Of a stretch of 64,000 nt of DNA, positions 37,923 to 45,707 are shown piece by piece; positions within the stretch are counted from its first letter, which is position 1; each line of letters starts with the position of its first letter. The DNA is from a virus: IMG/VR virus record IMGVR_UViG_3300030328_001039, positions 31,712-95,711 of that record. One strand, given 5' to 3'. The position numbers and the translations under genes were made by a program. Below the pieces are notes generated by a model. That model made no database searches. It was not told the DNA's origin and worked only from the letters and a program-made list of their open reading frames with translations.

Positions 37923-38266
37923 TGTGTCACCTCTGTTGATTTTGCTTGTTCGGCCATTTCGTGAATCTCTTCCCAAGACATTAAGTGAATCTCATTATTT
38001 GTATATTCGTTTTGGCTTTTCAAGAGAGCAGAGTCATCGTTTGTACCAACTCCAATGTCACCTCTAAATGCATCTGTTTCAACATCTTGACTCAAAGGAG
38101 TCATGGTTGCTACAAACCCTGCCTTTCTAAGCATAGAAATAGGATTTTGTAAAGCCTGTTTAAGTTGTATGTTTTCTGATTTCAAAACTTGAAGGTCACT
38201 ATCCATTGACTCCATTTTTGTTACCAATGCATTCATCAAACGCTCAGCGACAGATTCTTCAGCCAT
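37919..38266 (-). CDS. Coiled-coil head protein with scaffold-like C-terminal helix (115 aa)
   Basis: Preceded by AAGGTGATTA before the ATG. The N-terminal half is a strong coiled coil (AEESVAERLMNALVTKMESM, then DLQVLKSENIQLKQALQ). The C-terminal segment EIHLMSWEEIHEMAEQAKS closely resembles the last helix of the protease-scaffold protein (LANMTWEEVHQLAGGL). In many phages the scaffold's last helix binds the capsid protein. A second protein with the same helix may bind the same site, as a minor scaffold or vertex protein. The stop overlaps the next start. Confidence 0.65.
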   Translation of the reverse strand: MAEESVAERLMNALVTKMESMDSDLQVLKSENIQLKQALQNPISMLRKAGFVATMTPLSQDVETDAFRGDIGVGTNDDSALLKSQNEYTNNEIHLMSWEEIHEMAEQAKSTEVTQ

Positions 38267-38275
38267 TTAATCACC

Positions 38276-38623
38276 TTATTGAGAATAACGACCAAAAGTA
38301 CCAGTATGTTTCTTAAATCCTCGACCTACACGACCTGAAATAATTGTTCCCGGTAGTATGTCGCTTCTTTGTGCGAGATTAAATCTAGCACCACTTTCAT
38401 TCATCTTCATTAGAGTTGATTCACCCGGTTGAACAACTGCAACTTCTTTTTGCGATTTCTTGATAGCCGAATGAATATCATCATTCAAAAATCCAGCAAA
38501 CTTTAGGATTTCATTAAGATGTTGCTGAGCAGCAAACGGGTCACTGCTCTCTAATGCTTTGTTAAATGCATCTGTGTGAACAGTTAGTTTTCTAGCCATA
38601 GGATTCATTTTTAGTAAGTCCAT
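38276..38623 (-). CDS. Small protein downstream of the portal (115 aa)
   Basis: A weak AGAGGCGAG site precedes the ATG. The front is helical (MDLLKMNPMARKLTVHTDAF, then NKALESSDPFAAQQHLNEIL) and the rear Gly/Arg-rich (DILPGTIISGRVGRGFKKHT). No known motif. It sits between the portal and the coiled-coil head protein, so a head assembly role is plausible but unproven. Confidence 0.6.
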   Translation of the reverse strand: MDLLKMNPMARKLTVHTDAFNKALESSDPFAAQQHLNEILKFAGFLNDDIHSAIKKSQKEVAVVQPGESTLMKMNESGARFNLAQRSDILPGTIISGRVGRGFKKHTGTFGRYSQ

Positions 38624-38668
38624 AGTCTCGCCTCTACTGTACTCGTAGCAATACCACCCTAAATAGCC

Positions 38669-40465
38669 TTACTGTCCTCTAAGCCTCCGACTGGCTTGTA
38701 GTCTTTGTGAGTTTTGCTGCGGAAGAGTAGGTGGTAACCCTCTTTGCTGAACACTACTTACTGGAGCACCTGCTCCCGGTGTTGCTCTTTGTTGAGGTCT
38801 TGCTGGAGAGCGTGGAGTCCGAATACCCATACCTTCACCACCCGGTTGAGACGGTGGCATAACTGGTGGCATACCTCGTCTACCCTGCATCATTTGAGGA
38901 GGCATTCTACCACCTTGCATCATTTGAGGAGGCATTCTACCACCTTGCATCATTTGAGGAGGCATTCCTCCGGGTGGCATTCCTCCTCCGGGCGGCATAC
39001 CGCCCTGTGGCATTCCACCTGCTTGTTGTTGAGCAGCCTGTTGCTCTTCTTGCTTTCGATATGTGAATCGAATATCACGCTCTCCCTCCTCCATTAGTTC
39101 AGGTTTGTAACCAAGCATAGCCATGCGCTGAGCAAGATTAACCTCCATCTCATCTCTTCGCAATCTAGTGATTTCATCTTCTTCTTCGTTTGGATAGAGC
39201 GTTAGTTTCCAATCAGTAACATCTAACTCTTTGAGCATACGAGGGAATAAGACTTCAGTATACACTTTCTGACCGTATTCTACTGCACGATTAGTAACAA
39301 GAATCTGTAGACCTTCATTATTCAAACCACCAGCCTTACCATTGTCAATCATAAAGATTGAAGATACACCATAGAAAGCAGCAATACGATTTCTAATTTC
39401 ATCACGCACAGCGATGTATTGCATTTCTTCAAGGGTGTCCATGAACTTAATCCAATTTACACCACCACGACCCGATGCTGACTCGATACCAACTTTTGGA
39501 ATATAGTGAGGGTCACGCTCCATTTTTTCATCAACGCCTTTCCAAAAAGACTTCATTGACTCAAGATTATCTGTGGTCACACTCACTATACCTTTTGGAA
39601 TCCTACGCTTTTGATAGGCTGTATAGATGTAATTATCCATAGCAGTCAGTGTCATGGCTTGTCGCCAAAGAGTGTTTACTGGAGCACGACCATACAATTT
39701 ACCGGGATTATACTTTGATATGTGAAGCACTTCACCTTTCATAAAGTATTGATTCTTACCCGACCCAGCCATATTGACATAGTGAGCATCGACTAAACGA
39801 GCACCACATGTTTGACATTTAGGTTCTTGACCGGGATAAGCAACTTGGTCACGATGAATACGGCAAATCTTGTAACGCCCTCCACGGACTCCACGCTTGT
39901 CAGCGATGATTCGCATAAAGATAGGGTCACCACGAATTAACTCTTTGATTCTGTAAAACTGCACTTCTCCAGTCTTTTCATCGACATAATACTCTTTAAT
40001 CATCAAAACGAATGCATCATCTACAATATTCAAATCACGCTCAACTTCATGCAATACTTGCATGAAACTTTGCTCCATAGAGTTCTGTTGTTGTAGCAAC
40101 CACTTAGCATAGACTACCTGCTCAGGGTCAGGGTCACGAACTTGTCCACCACAGGAGTTACATTCAGTAACTTCATGTTGGAACTCTTCTTCACATTCAA
40201 TACACTTCTTACGGAACTTTTTCTCCCAAAAGTAACCTCTACGAAATATCTCTTGACCAAGTTTTGTTATGACAGTTCTGAGAATAAGATTTTCATTTGA
40301 CACAGCATAAAGTGCTGGAAGAGTGATACCTTGTGCTAATACTGGCTCTTGTATACCAGTAGTATACAATGGCATCTGAGGTTGAGGTGTAGTCCTTCTT
40401 CTGAAAGGACTCGCTAATGTAGAAAGGAAGCGACTGACAATACCTTCTTTTTCTTCAGCCATCAT
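38669..40465 (-). CDS. Portal protein with zinc knuckles and a repetitive C-terminus (598 aa)
   Basis: Starts ATGATG after GGGAGGGT, overlapping the LAGLIDADG gene's stop. It follows the portal layout: an N-terminal adapter, a central stem and crown region with LRTVITKLGQEIFRRGYFWE, and the portal-typical IKFMDTLEEMQYIAVRDEIR then IAAFYGVSSIFMIDNGKAGG. It ends in a Gln/Pro/Met-rich tail with a thrice repeated MPPQMMQGG unit. Unusually, two zinc knuckles are inserted, CIECEEEFQHEVTECNSCG near residues 85-105 and CRIHRDQVAYPGQEPKCQTC near 190-215. The portal is the dodecameric DNA gate; it fits the gene order near large terminase and protease. Extra cysteine knuckles are not normal in textbook portals. 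Confidence 0.8.
   Translation of the reverse strand: MMAEEKEGIVSRFLSTLASPFRRRTTPQPQMPLYTTGIQEPVLAQGITLPALYAVSNENLILRTVITKLGQEIFRRGYFWEKKFRKKCIECEEEFQHEVTECNSCGGQVRDPDPEQVVYAKWLLQQQNSMEQSFMQVLHEVERDLNIVDDAFVLMIKEYYVDEKTGEVQFYRIKELIRGDPIFMRIIADKRGVRGGRYKICRIHRDQVAYPGQEPKCQTCGARLVDAHYVNMAGSGKNQYFMKGEVLHISKYNPGKLYGRAPVNTLWRQAMTLTAMDNYIYTAYQKRRIPKGIVSVTTDNLESMKSFWKGVDEKMERDPHYIPKVGIESASGRGGVNWIKFMDTLEEMQYIAVRDEIRNRIAAFYGVSSIFMIDNGKAGGLNNEGLQILVTNRAVEYGQKVYTEVLFPRMLKELDVTDWKLTLYPNEEEDEITRLRRDEMEVNLAQRMAMLGYKPELMEEGERDIRFTYRKQEEQQAAQQQAGGMPQGGMPPGGGMPPGGMPPQMMQGGRMPPQMMQGGRMPPQMMQGRRGMPPVMPPSQPGGEGMGIRTPRSPARPQQRATPGAGAPVSSVQQRGLPPTLPQQNSQRLQASRRLRGQ
38884..38973 (-). repeat. Three 30-bp tandem coding repeats in the portal gene
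   Basis: Three near-perfect 30-bp units (period CTTGCATCATTTGAGGAGGC plus ten more bases on the plus strand) encode GGRMPPQMMQ repeats near the portal C-terminus. Such repeats vary easily in copy number and are probably disordered. Confidence 0.85.
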
Positions 40466-41694
40466 AGACCCTCCCTATATTTCCCAATTGCGTCAGCATC
40501 AATACCCCAACCATCTAACAAAGCACGAGATTTTTTCCTATCGTCTTTCCAATTCTCATACCTTACTAATCGCTTGAGTTCTTCTTTACGAGTTTTATCT
40601 TTTTCATCAAGATAGGCTAAAACAGCCTTTGCTTGAACAGACTTCATCTTGAGGTGGGGAGACACCCCATCAAGTAACTTTCGTAAATCAGCCTTAGAAT
40701 AAAATTGTAATCGGTGCTGACTTCTTTGTGAATCTTTGTAGACCTTGTTATCTACTGATAATACACCACAGTCAAGTGTCTTGAATAAATCTTCACAGTG
40801 TACTTTTCCTCTATCACCAGTAGCAATCATACCAGCACGAGGTTCACCACGCTCAGTAATAGTGATGTAACCATCAGCGTCAATGAACCCAGCACTGTAA
40901 GACCATACATCTTTCATAACTAAACCATCGCTAGAAATTACAACATATGTGCCTCTTACTGCTCCCTTGACAATATCTACATTTTCTCCATACATATTCA
41001 TAAGAGTCGTAAGTTTTCTATCGGTCTGAGATTTCTTTAACATCCCAGCATCAGAAAAGTTACTGCGTATAGTAGTGACTTTCATTGGCCCTTTTCGCAT
41101 TAATTCTTCAGCAGCATAATGCAAGAAATCTTGCTCGGCTTTAGTTAGTTTATCAACAGGCTGTAGAGTAGTAGTCCACATTTTACGGGCTGTGCTTCTA
41201 TCTTTCATAGCACCAGCCCAAGCCTGTTGCTCTTCGACCCCCCAAACATCTTCATGCTCATCTAGCATTTTCAAAGTTGTTTCAGCGTTATCCCACATCA
41301 TACAGGCTCTCTCAAGATTAACACAGCGAGATTCGCCAAACTTTCTCAGACTCTTGAGTTTACGGTCACTAAGTCCAAGTTGTTTAATGGTATTCTCATA
41401 ACCATCGCTCCAAGATAGATTTTGAATCGTCATATCTGTCTCAAGCGATTTTATCATTCTAATATCATTAATGAAGTTATCAATCTCACTCCGATTGTCT
41501 TTGTTACCTCTTCTTGCTTTTCGTAGACGCTTTACAAGTGTCTCAGCATTACAACCAAGTGTTGCTTCAAACCAACCATCTCCATTTGGAGCAAAGCGAT
41601 GTTGCTTCTTAATTGGTATAACCTCTCCATCGGAAACAGGGGTAAACGAAACGACCTCCCCGAAGTCATCTTCAATCAATGCCGACCCCCACAT
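40462..41694 (-). CDS. LAGLIDADG-domain protein upstream of the portal (410 aa)
   Basis: GGGAGGTC precedes the ATG. The last third (about 260-385) reads as a single LAGLIDADG domain: SAGFIDADGYITITERG with IDADG at 271-275, then LKTLDCGVLSVDNKVYKDSQ, and HLKMKSVQAKAVLAYLD, the typical 'pxLxxKxxQA' ending. A winged-helix-like segment lies around 190-250 (LTKAEQDFLHYAAEELMRKG). The N-terminal 180 residues are unrecognised. Only one LAGLIDADG motif is seen, so an active enzyme would need to dimerise. The gene overlaps the portal start (ATGA) and is not inside an intein or intron that I can see. It may be a free-standing homing endonuclease or a domesticated DNA-binding protein with a packaging role. 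Confidence 0.75.
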   Translation of the reverse strand: MWGSALIEDDFGEVVSFTPVSDGEVIPIKKQHRFAPNGDGWFEATLGCNAETLVKRLRKARRGNKDNRSEIDNFINDIRMIKSLETDMTIQNLSWSDGYENTIKQLGLSDRKLKSLRKFGESRCVNLERACMMWDNAETTLKMLDEHEDVWGVEEQQAWAGAMKDRSTARKMWTTTLQPVDKLTKAEQDFLHYAAEELMRKGPMKVTTIRSNFSDAGMLKKSQTDRKLTTLMNMYGENVDIVKGAVRGTYVVISSDGLVMKDVWSYSAGFIDADGYITITERGEPRAGMIATGDRGKVHCEDLFKTLDCGVLSVDNKVYKDSQRSQHRLQFYSKADLRKLLDGVSPHLKMKSVQAKAVLAYLDEKDKTRKEELKRLVRYENWKDDRKKSRALLDGWGIDADAIGKYREGL

Positions 41695-41718
41695 AATTTG
41701 ACCTCCCTATTGACCTAT

Positions 41719-42633
41719 TTACCATTTGCTACTCACAGGATTTTTACTGAAGAGTTCCTCAAGCCTATTTTTTACTCGCAATCGAATTGGAGTGCGAGGC
41801 TCAACTTGTTTAGGAGAATAGATTTGAGCAATCTGATTTAACTCAAAAATATCGAGTCCAGTTTCATATTCATTCTTGTGTAAAAAGCGTACCATGTCGT
41901 TTGTTGAAAGATTACTACCGCTATCCGGTATGAAAGGGCAACCACCTAAGCCACCAATGCTTGTGTCAAACTGGGTAATACCCCAGTCCAAAGCACTTTG
42001 GATATTTGGGAACATATTGTCCTTCTTGTCAGCCTTGTGATGGAGGTGTAATGCTATTTCAGAATCAATGTGTCTTGATAATTCAAGAGTTCGATGAATA
42101 AGAGAAGGATGTGCTTTACCTATGGTGTCACATAATACAACAGTGTCACCCATATGTTGTGCTGCTTGCATGGCTTCTAACAATTTATGCTCGTCTACTT
42201 TTTCATTAGGAGCACCAAAAGCGCATGAAATGTAAGCCCTGACATTTTTTGGGTCTGTCTCCTGTAGCATAGAGTCAAGTTCTGCGATTATATCATCCAT
42301 GCTTTTTCCTAAGTTTGCTTTGTTAAAGAACTCAGATGCAGAAAAGAATACATTGATTTTTTCAGCACCAACGGCCAATGCTCTATCCATTCCTTTTTGA
42401 TTTGGTACAAGAGTAGCAAAATTACCAATGTCTTGAGTTGCAGTAAATACTTCTTCTGCATCAGCCATATTAGGTACAAGTTTAGGATGCACAAAAGATG
42501 TAATTTCCATTTCCTTTAGACCAGCGTGGTAAAGACGATTTACCAAATCAATTTTATCAGAAGTAGGAGTAAACTCTTCGATGTTTTGTAGACCGTCACG
42601 AGGGCCAACTTCGTAGAGTTTTACATCACTCAT
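41719..42633 (-). CDS. HMG-CoA-lyase-like enzyme (304 aa)
   Basis: I choose the ATG at 42633 (MSDVKLYEVGPRDGLQN), which follows GAGGGGTGGG; the longer frame overlaps the upstream gene without a site. The family is the DRE-TIM metallolyases. GPRDGLQ at 10-16 holds the catalytic Arg-Asp pair, the metal-binding HLHH is at 196-199 and the active-site Cys232 lies in GLGGCPF. Known HMG-CoA lyases split HMG-CoA into acetoacetate and acetyl-CoA in leucine breakdown. The HxHD pattern is HLHH and the signature after Cys is FIPDSGSNLST, so the substrate may differ. It sits between a membrane protein and the LAGLIDADG gene in a packaging operon, an odd place for a metabolic enzyme. It is probably a captured host gene. 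Confidence 0.85.
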   Translation of the reverse strand: MSDVKLYEVGPRDGLQNIEEFTPTSDKIDLVNRLYHAGLKEMEITSFVHPKLVPNMADAEEVFTATQDIGNFATLVPNQKGMDRALAVGAEKINVFFSASEFFNKANLGKSMDDIIAELDSMLQETDPKNVRAYISCAFGAPNEKVDEHKLLEAMQAAQHMGDTVVLCDTIGKAHPSLIHRTLELSRHIDSEIALHLHHKADKKDNMFPNIQSALDWGITQFDTSIGGLGGCPFIPDSGSNLSTNDMVRFLHKNEYETGLDIFELNQIAQIYSPKQVEPRTPIRLRVKNRLEELFSKNPVSSKW

Positions 42634-42898
42634 TTCTTTCCCACCCCTCTTCTGTTTGAGTGTAACCTGCTGTTGAGCGAGCATCCATTCTATTTGTTAG
42701 CCATGCCATAAAATGACCAACAGCAGCACCACCAAGCCCTGCTAAAAGACCTGTTTGGAGAACTTCAGGTGGGATTGGTAGAGCCTTCTTTTTTGTATCA
42801 GGGTCGGCGGCATGAGTAGGGTCTTTGTCACCTTTTTTACCAACTGAAATGATTAGTACCATTCCGTGTTTCTTTCCGCCTACTTTGCTTTCTTTCAT
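42626..42898 (-). CDS. Small single-helix membrane protein (90 aa)
   Basis: I start at the ATG at 42898 (MKESKVGGKKHGMVL), which overlaps the large terminase stop as ATGA. The basic N-terminus is followed by a possible strand (MVLIISVGKKGD) and one membrane segment (VLQTGLLAGLGGAAVGHFMA, about residues 46-66). A charged tail follows. One such helix with a charged tail resembles small holin-like or spanin-like proteins, but placement in the packaging block also allows a minor capsid or membrane anchor. Function unknown. Confidence 0.6.
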   Translation of the reverse strand: MKESKVGGKKHGMVLIISVGKKGDKDPTHAADPDTKKKALPIPPEVLQTGLLAGLGGAAVGHFMAWLTNRMDARSTAGYTQTEEGWERNE

Positions 42899-44379
42899 GG
42901 TATCATCCATCCATTATTTGGTCTGCCTGTGATAATGTTATCAAGACCGGGTAATATGTCATCAAGCAAGACAATAGAGCCTTTGAACTCTTTTGTACCC
43001 CAGTTTGCTAGAGCAAGAGACATAGCCAAGTCATCGTGTACTCCTACGCTCTCTAGTCTACCGTTTTTCTGCATTCCAAATCTGTTCAATTCCTCTTCTA
43101 ACTTATGTGTAAATTGTCTACTTTTTTCGTTACCGTATGGTGTCTTGATTTGCCCCTGTTCAAAAGCCATGAGTAGGGACATGAAGAGGCTTTCCTTTCT
43201 TGTCTTGGTTGTCATAAAGGTTCTGATAGGAATATCTTCACGCATTTCTTTGAGTTCCATAGCGAACATACGCTGAAAGTTGTTACCTTCAAGTTCAATT
43301 AAATCAGGTTGGAATCTTTGATTCAATAGAATAATCTGACGCTTCTGCGCTACAGAACTCATACCACGCTCATGCACTATGCCAACGATTTGTTTGACAT
43401 TATCATCAGGTGGAGTACGCAATACAGTCATAGCAGTAAAGTCAGCATTCTTATCAGATGCAATCGCTGTGTCCCAGCCGATGAAGTGCTGACCAAACAA
43501 GCCCATACTATTCCCATCTTCGTCATATTCATGTTCAGCATGGTCGAGTAGGACTAGATTTTTGTCACGAGCCTTCTCAAGAATAGTCATTGGGAACATA
43601 CTCGCAACATCGTGGATTGGTTCGCAAAGATATTCACGAGTGAATTGAATCGCTGGCATGGATAATCGTCTTTGTGCCAATGCATCGAGACTCCAACGCT
43701 CAGGCCAAAGTGGTTCACCTTCTCGATTGATAGCGGGGTATGTCTCCACTTGGAATGTCTCTTTCTTTTCAAGTTCAGCGTACAAATCGTTGTAACTAAA
43801 CGGAGTTCCTACCATCATCATTTTTCCTGTGTGGTGGAGAACTGGTAATAGAACACCATAGAACCAGTCGGCTGCACGCTGTAGTTCACTACCAGTCGTA
43901 CCCCATAGAATATCGTCACATACTACAACATCAGGGTGGAAACCACGAGTACCTCCACCAACCGATTTCGCCATAATACGACTACCGTTAGTGAACTCAA
44001 AGTAGGTCTTTCGCCACGGTATACCACCGGGCTTTAGATGATGTAGACAAGGAGCACCATCTATGTTGTTACGAATAAAGCGCATATGCTCCAGTGTCTG
44101 TTCAAGAGAGTGACTGAATACCATAACATGCGTTTTGGGATTGAATGCTGCTAACCAAAGAGCATATGACATAAAGAATACAGATTTACCGTGGTCACGA
44201 GACGCTTTGACACAGTAATATCGGTTGTCTTTCAAACCTTCATCCCACTGAGCGTGGTGGTCAGCGTAGTCAAATCCTAGCACTGTTTCAAAAAAATACT
44301 TGAAAGAACGCTTAGACATATTAATGTCCATCTCAACAAGAAGTTCTTTCATTTGTGCTTCTTCATCACGCTTGCTCAT
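42895..44379 (-). CDS. terL: Terminase large subunit (494 aa)
   Basis: The packaging motor ATPase-nuclease. The ATPase half shows a Walker-A-like SRDHGKS at 60-66, Walker B VVVCDD at 151-156 and the VGTPFSYNDL coupling motif. The RNase-H-fold nuclease half begins near residue 300 with GWDTAIASDKNADFTAM, continues with a mid acidic region (LIELEGNNFQRMFAMEL) and ends with GVHDDLAMSLALANWG. It pumps DNA through the portal, which is encoded three genes downstream. The length fits a standard TerL. The stop overlaps the 90-aa membrane gene. Confidence 0.9.
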   Translation of the reverse strand: MSKRDEEAQMKELLVEMDINMSKRSFKYFFETVLGFDYADHHAQWDEGLKDNRYYCVKASRDHGKSVFFMSYALWLAAFNPKTHVMVFSHSLEQTLEHMRFIRNNIDGAPCLHHLKPGGIPWRKTYFEFTNGSRIMAKSVGGGTRGFHPDVVVCDDILWGTTGSELQRAADWFYGVLLPVLHHTGKMMMVGTPFSYNDLYAELEKKETFQVETYPAINREGEPLWPERWSLDALAQRRLSMPAIQFTREYLCEPIHDVASMFPMTILEKARDKNLVLLDHAEHEYDEDGNSMGLFGQHFIGWDTAIASDKNADFTAMTVLRTPPDDNVKQIVGIVHERGMSSVAQKRQIILLNQRFQPDLIELEGNNFQRMFAMELKEMREDIPIRTFMTTKTRKESLFMSLLMAFEQGQIKTPYGNEKSRQFTHKLEEELNRFGMQKNGRLESVGVHDDLAMSLALANWGTKEFKGSIVLLDDILPGLDNIITGRPNNGWMIP

Positions 44380-45707
44380 CAGACCACCCCGATAAGTTGC
44401 ATAGGATTGAAAGATTTCTTCTTTGTCATAGATTTACCCGCCATTGATTCTTCAGTATCAGTTTTTTTAGCAGCATCTGTTTGCTCTTTGATGTGCTCAC
44501 CTGCTTCAGTATCTTTAACCCCTACAGTATTATCACCGATTACATTACCAACATCTTCAGGAGTAGGCTCAGTAGACTCAGTTGTAGGTGGAGCAACTTT
44601 GACATTTCTCGCTTGTTGGGCGGCTACTTCTGGTCGTGGGGTTGCTCCAACATCAAGACCGGGTGACCCTCCATCTATAGCGACCATTCCATCTTTTCTT
44701 TCTACTTGCTGAGGCATACCCATATCGTCTATATCTGCGGCTACAGTATTAACGCTCGTGTCACGACCTATATTTTCATTGACTCTTTGTTTAGCCCCTC
44801 CTTGCGACCTTGCTCTCGCACCGGGGTTGCTAGCACGAGCACCAAACTGAACTGGTAAACCGTGTTTATCAGTAGTCATAATTTTTTTCGGCCCTGCGTA
44901 ATATTCTGTCATTTGCTGTTCATCGTGAGTAGGAGTAGGGCTTGCTAAATTATGATTAAACTCAGTTTGTCGTAAATGTCGTTTGTCGTATGGTAGAACA
45001 CCAACAGACTTACCAGCCACTTTTGCTGCTGCTCCACCAAGACCTTCACCCAAAGGTTTCTGCATTGTATCAGAAGTAAATTGACCAGTCTGATATGCAC
45101 CAAGACCACCTGAAAGTGCATCTTGACCAGTAGCACCAGCATTAGCGAGCGAGACTAAGCCTGAGAGAACACCAACTCCTCTTGCTAATCCTCTACCAAA
45201 CCTGTCACCAAGTTCACCAGCCTTTGCTCCTCTTTCAAACGCTACTTGAGCAGCAGATTTACCAGTGTCTGCTCCTCCTCCTTTTTCCTCTGATACATAC
45301 CTCATTGGGTTTAATTTACCCCTTTGATAACCTCCTTCTATTTCTCCAGTAACAGGATTTGTAGTAGGAATAGCACGACTCTGACCCTCTTTCAGTTTTC
45401 TTTGATTCATTTGATTAATGGATTGAGCACCATATTTGTCACCAAGGTGCGAACCAAGTTCGTTACCTGTTTGTACCATTTCCCCTTTTTCATTTTGTTT
45501 TGTTTCCATAACTGGTGTTGCTTGATAAGCACCAGTTACTGGGTGTTGTGATAGACCAGCCATACCTTGAGGATTTACACCGGGAAACTGTTGTGGCTGT
45601 GCTTCTTGAGATTGAGAGCCAATCATCATCATAGGCGTTATTTGAGCACCCCCCATTGGCATACCCATTTGCATAGACGATTGCTTACGAACTAAGATGC
45701 TACCCAT
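44379..45707 (-). CDS. Low-complexity virion-type protein with SILVRK N-terminus (442 aa)
   Basis: Starts at the ATG at 45707, overlapping the 778-aa gene's stop. The N-terminus GSILVRKQSS is shared with that neighbour (SILVRKSII). The product is Gln/Gly/Met-rich at first, with a Gly/Ala-rich helix near residues 155-195 (FERGAKAGELGDRFGRGLAR, then GVGVLSGLVSLANAGATG) that may be membrane-active. The C-terminus is acidic and Thr/Glu-rich. It sits between terminase and other large late genes. I do not recognise it; an internal, ejected head protein is a guess. Confidence 0.6.
   Translation of the reverse strand: MGSILVRKQSSMQMGMPMGGAQITPMMMIGSQSQEAQPQQFPGVNPQGMAGLSQHPVTGAYQATPVMETKQNEKGEMVQTGNELGSHLGDKYGAQSINQMNQRKLKEGQSRAIPTTNPVTGEIEGGYQRGKLNPMRYVSEEKGGGADTGKSAAQVAFERGAKAGELGDRFGRGLARGVGVLSGLVSLANAGATGQDALSGGLGAYQTGQFTSDTMQKPLGEGLGGAAAKVAGKSVGVLPYDKRHLRQTEFNHNLASPTPTHDEQQMTEYYAGPKKIMTTDKHGLPVQFGARASNPGARARSQGGAKQRVNENIGRDTSVNTVAADIDDMGMPQQVERKDGMVAIDGGSPGLDVGATPRPEVAAQQARNVKVAPPTTESTEPTPEDVGNVIGDNTVGVKDTEAGEHIKEQTDAAKKTDTEESMAGKSMTKKKSFNPMQLIGVV

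Noticed and set aside
38884-38973. Thirty-base spaced repeats suggestive of a CRISPR array
   Set aside because: The units are contiguous coding repeats with no spacers and keep the reading frame of the portal.
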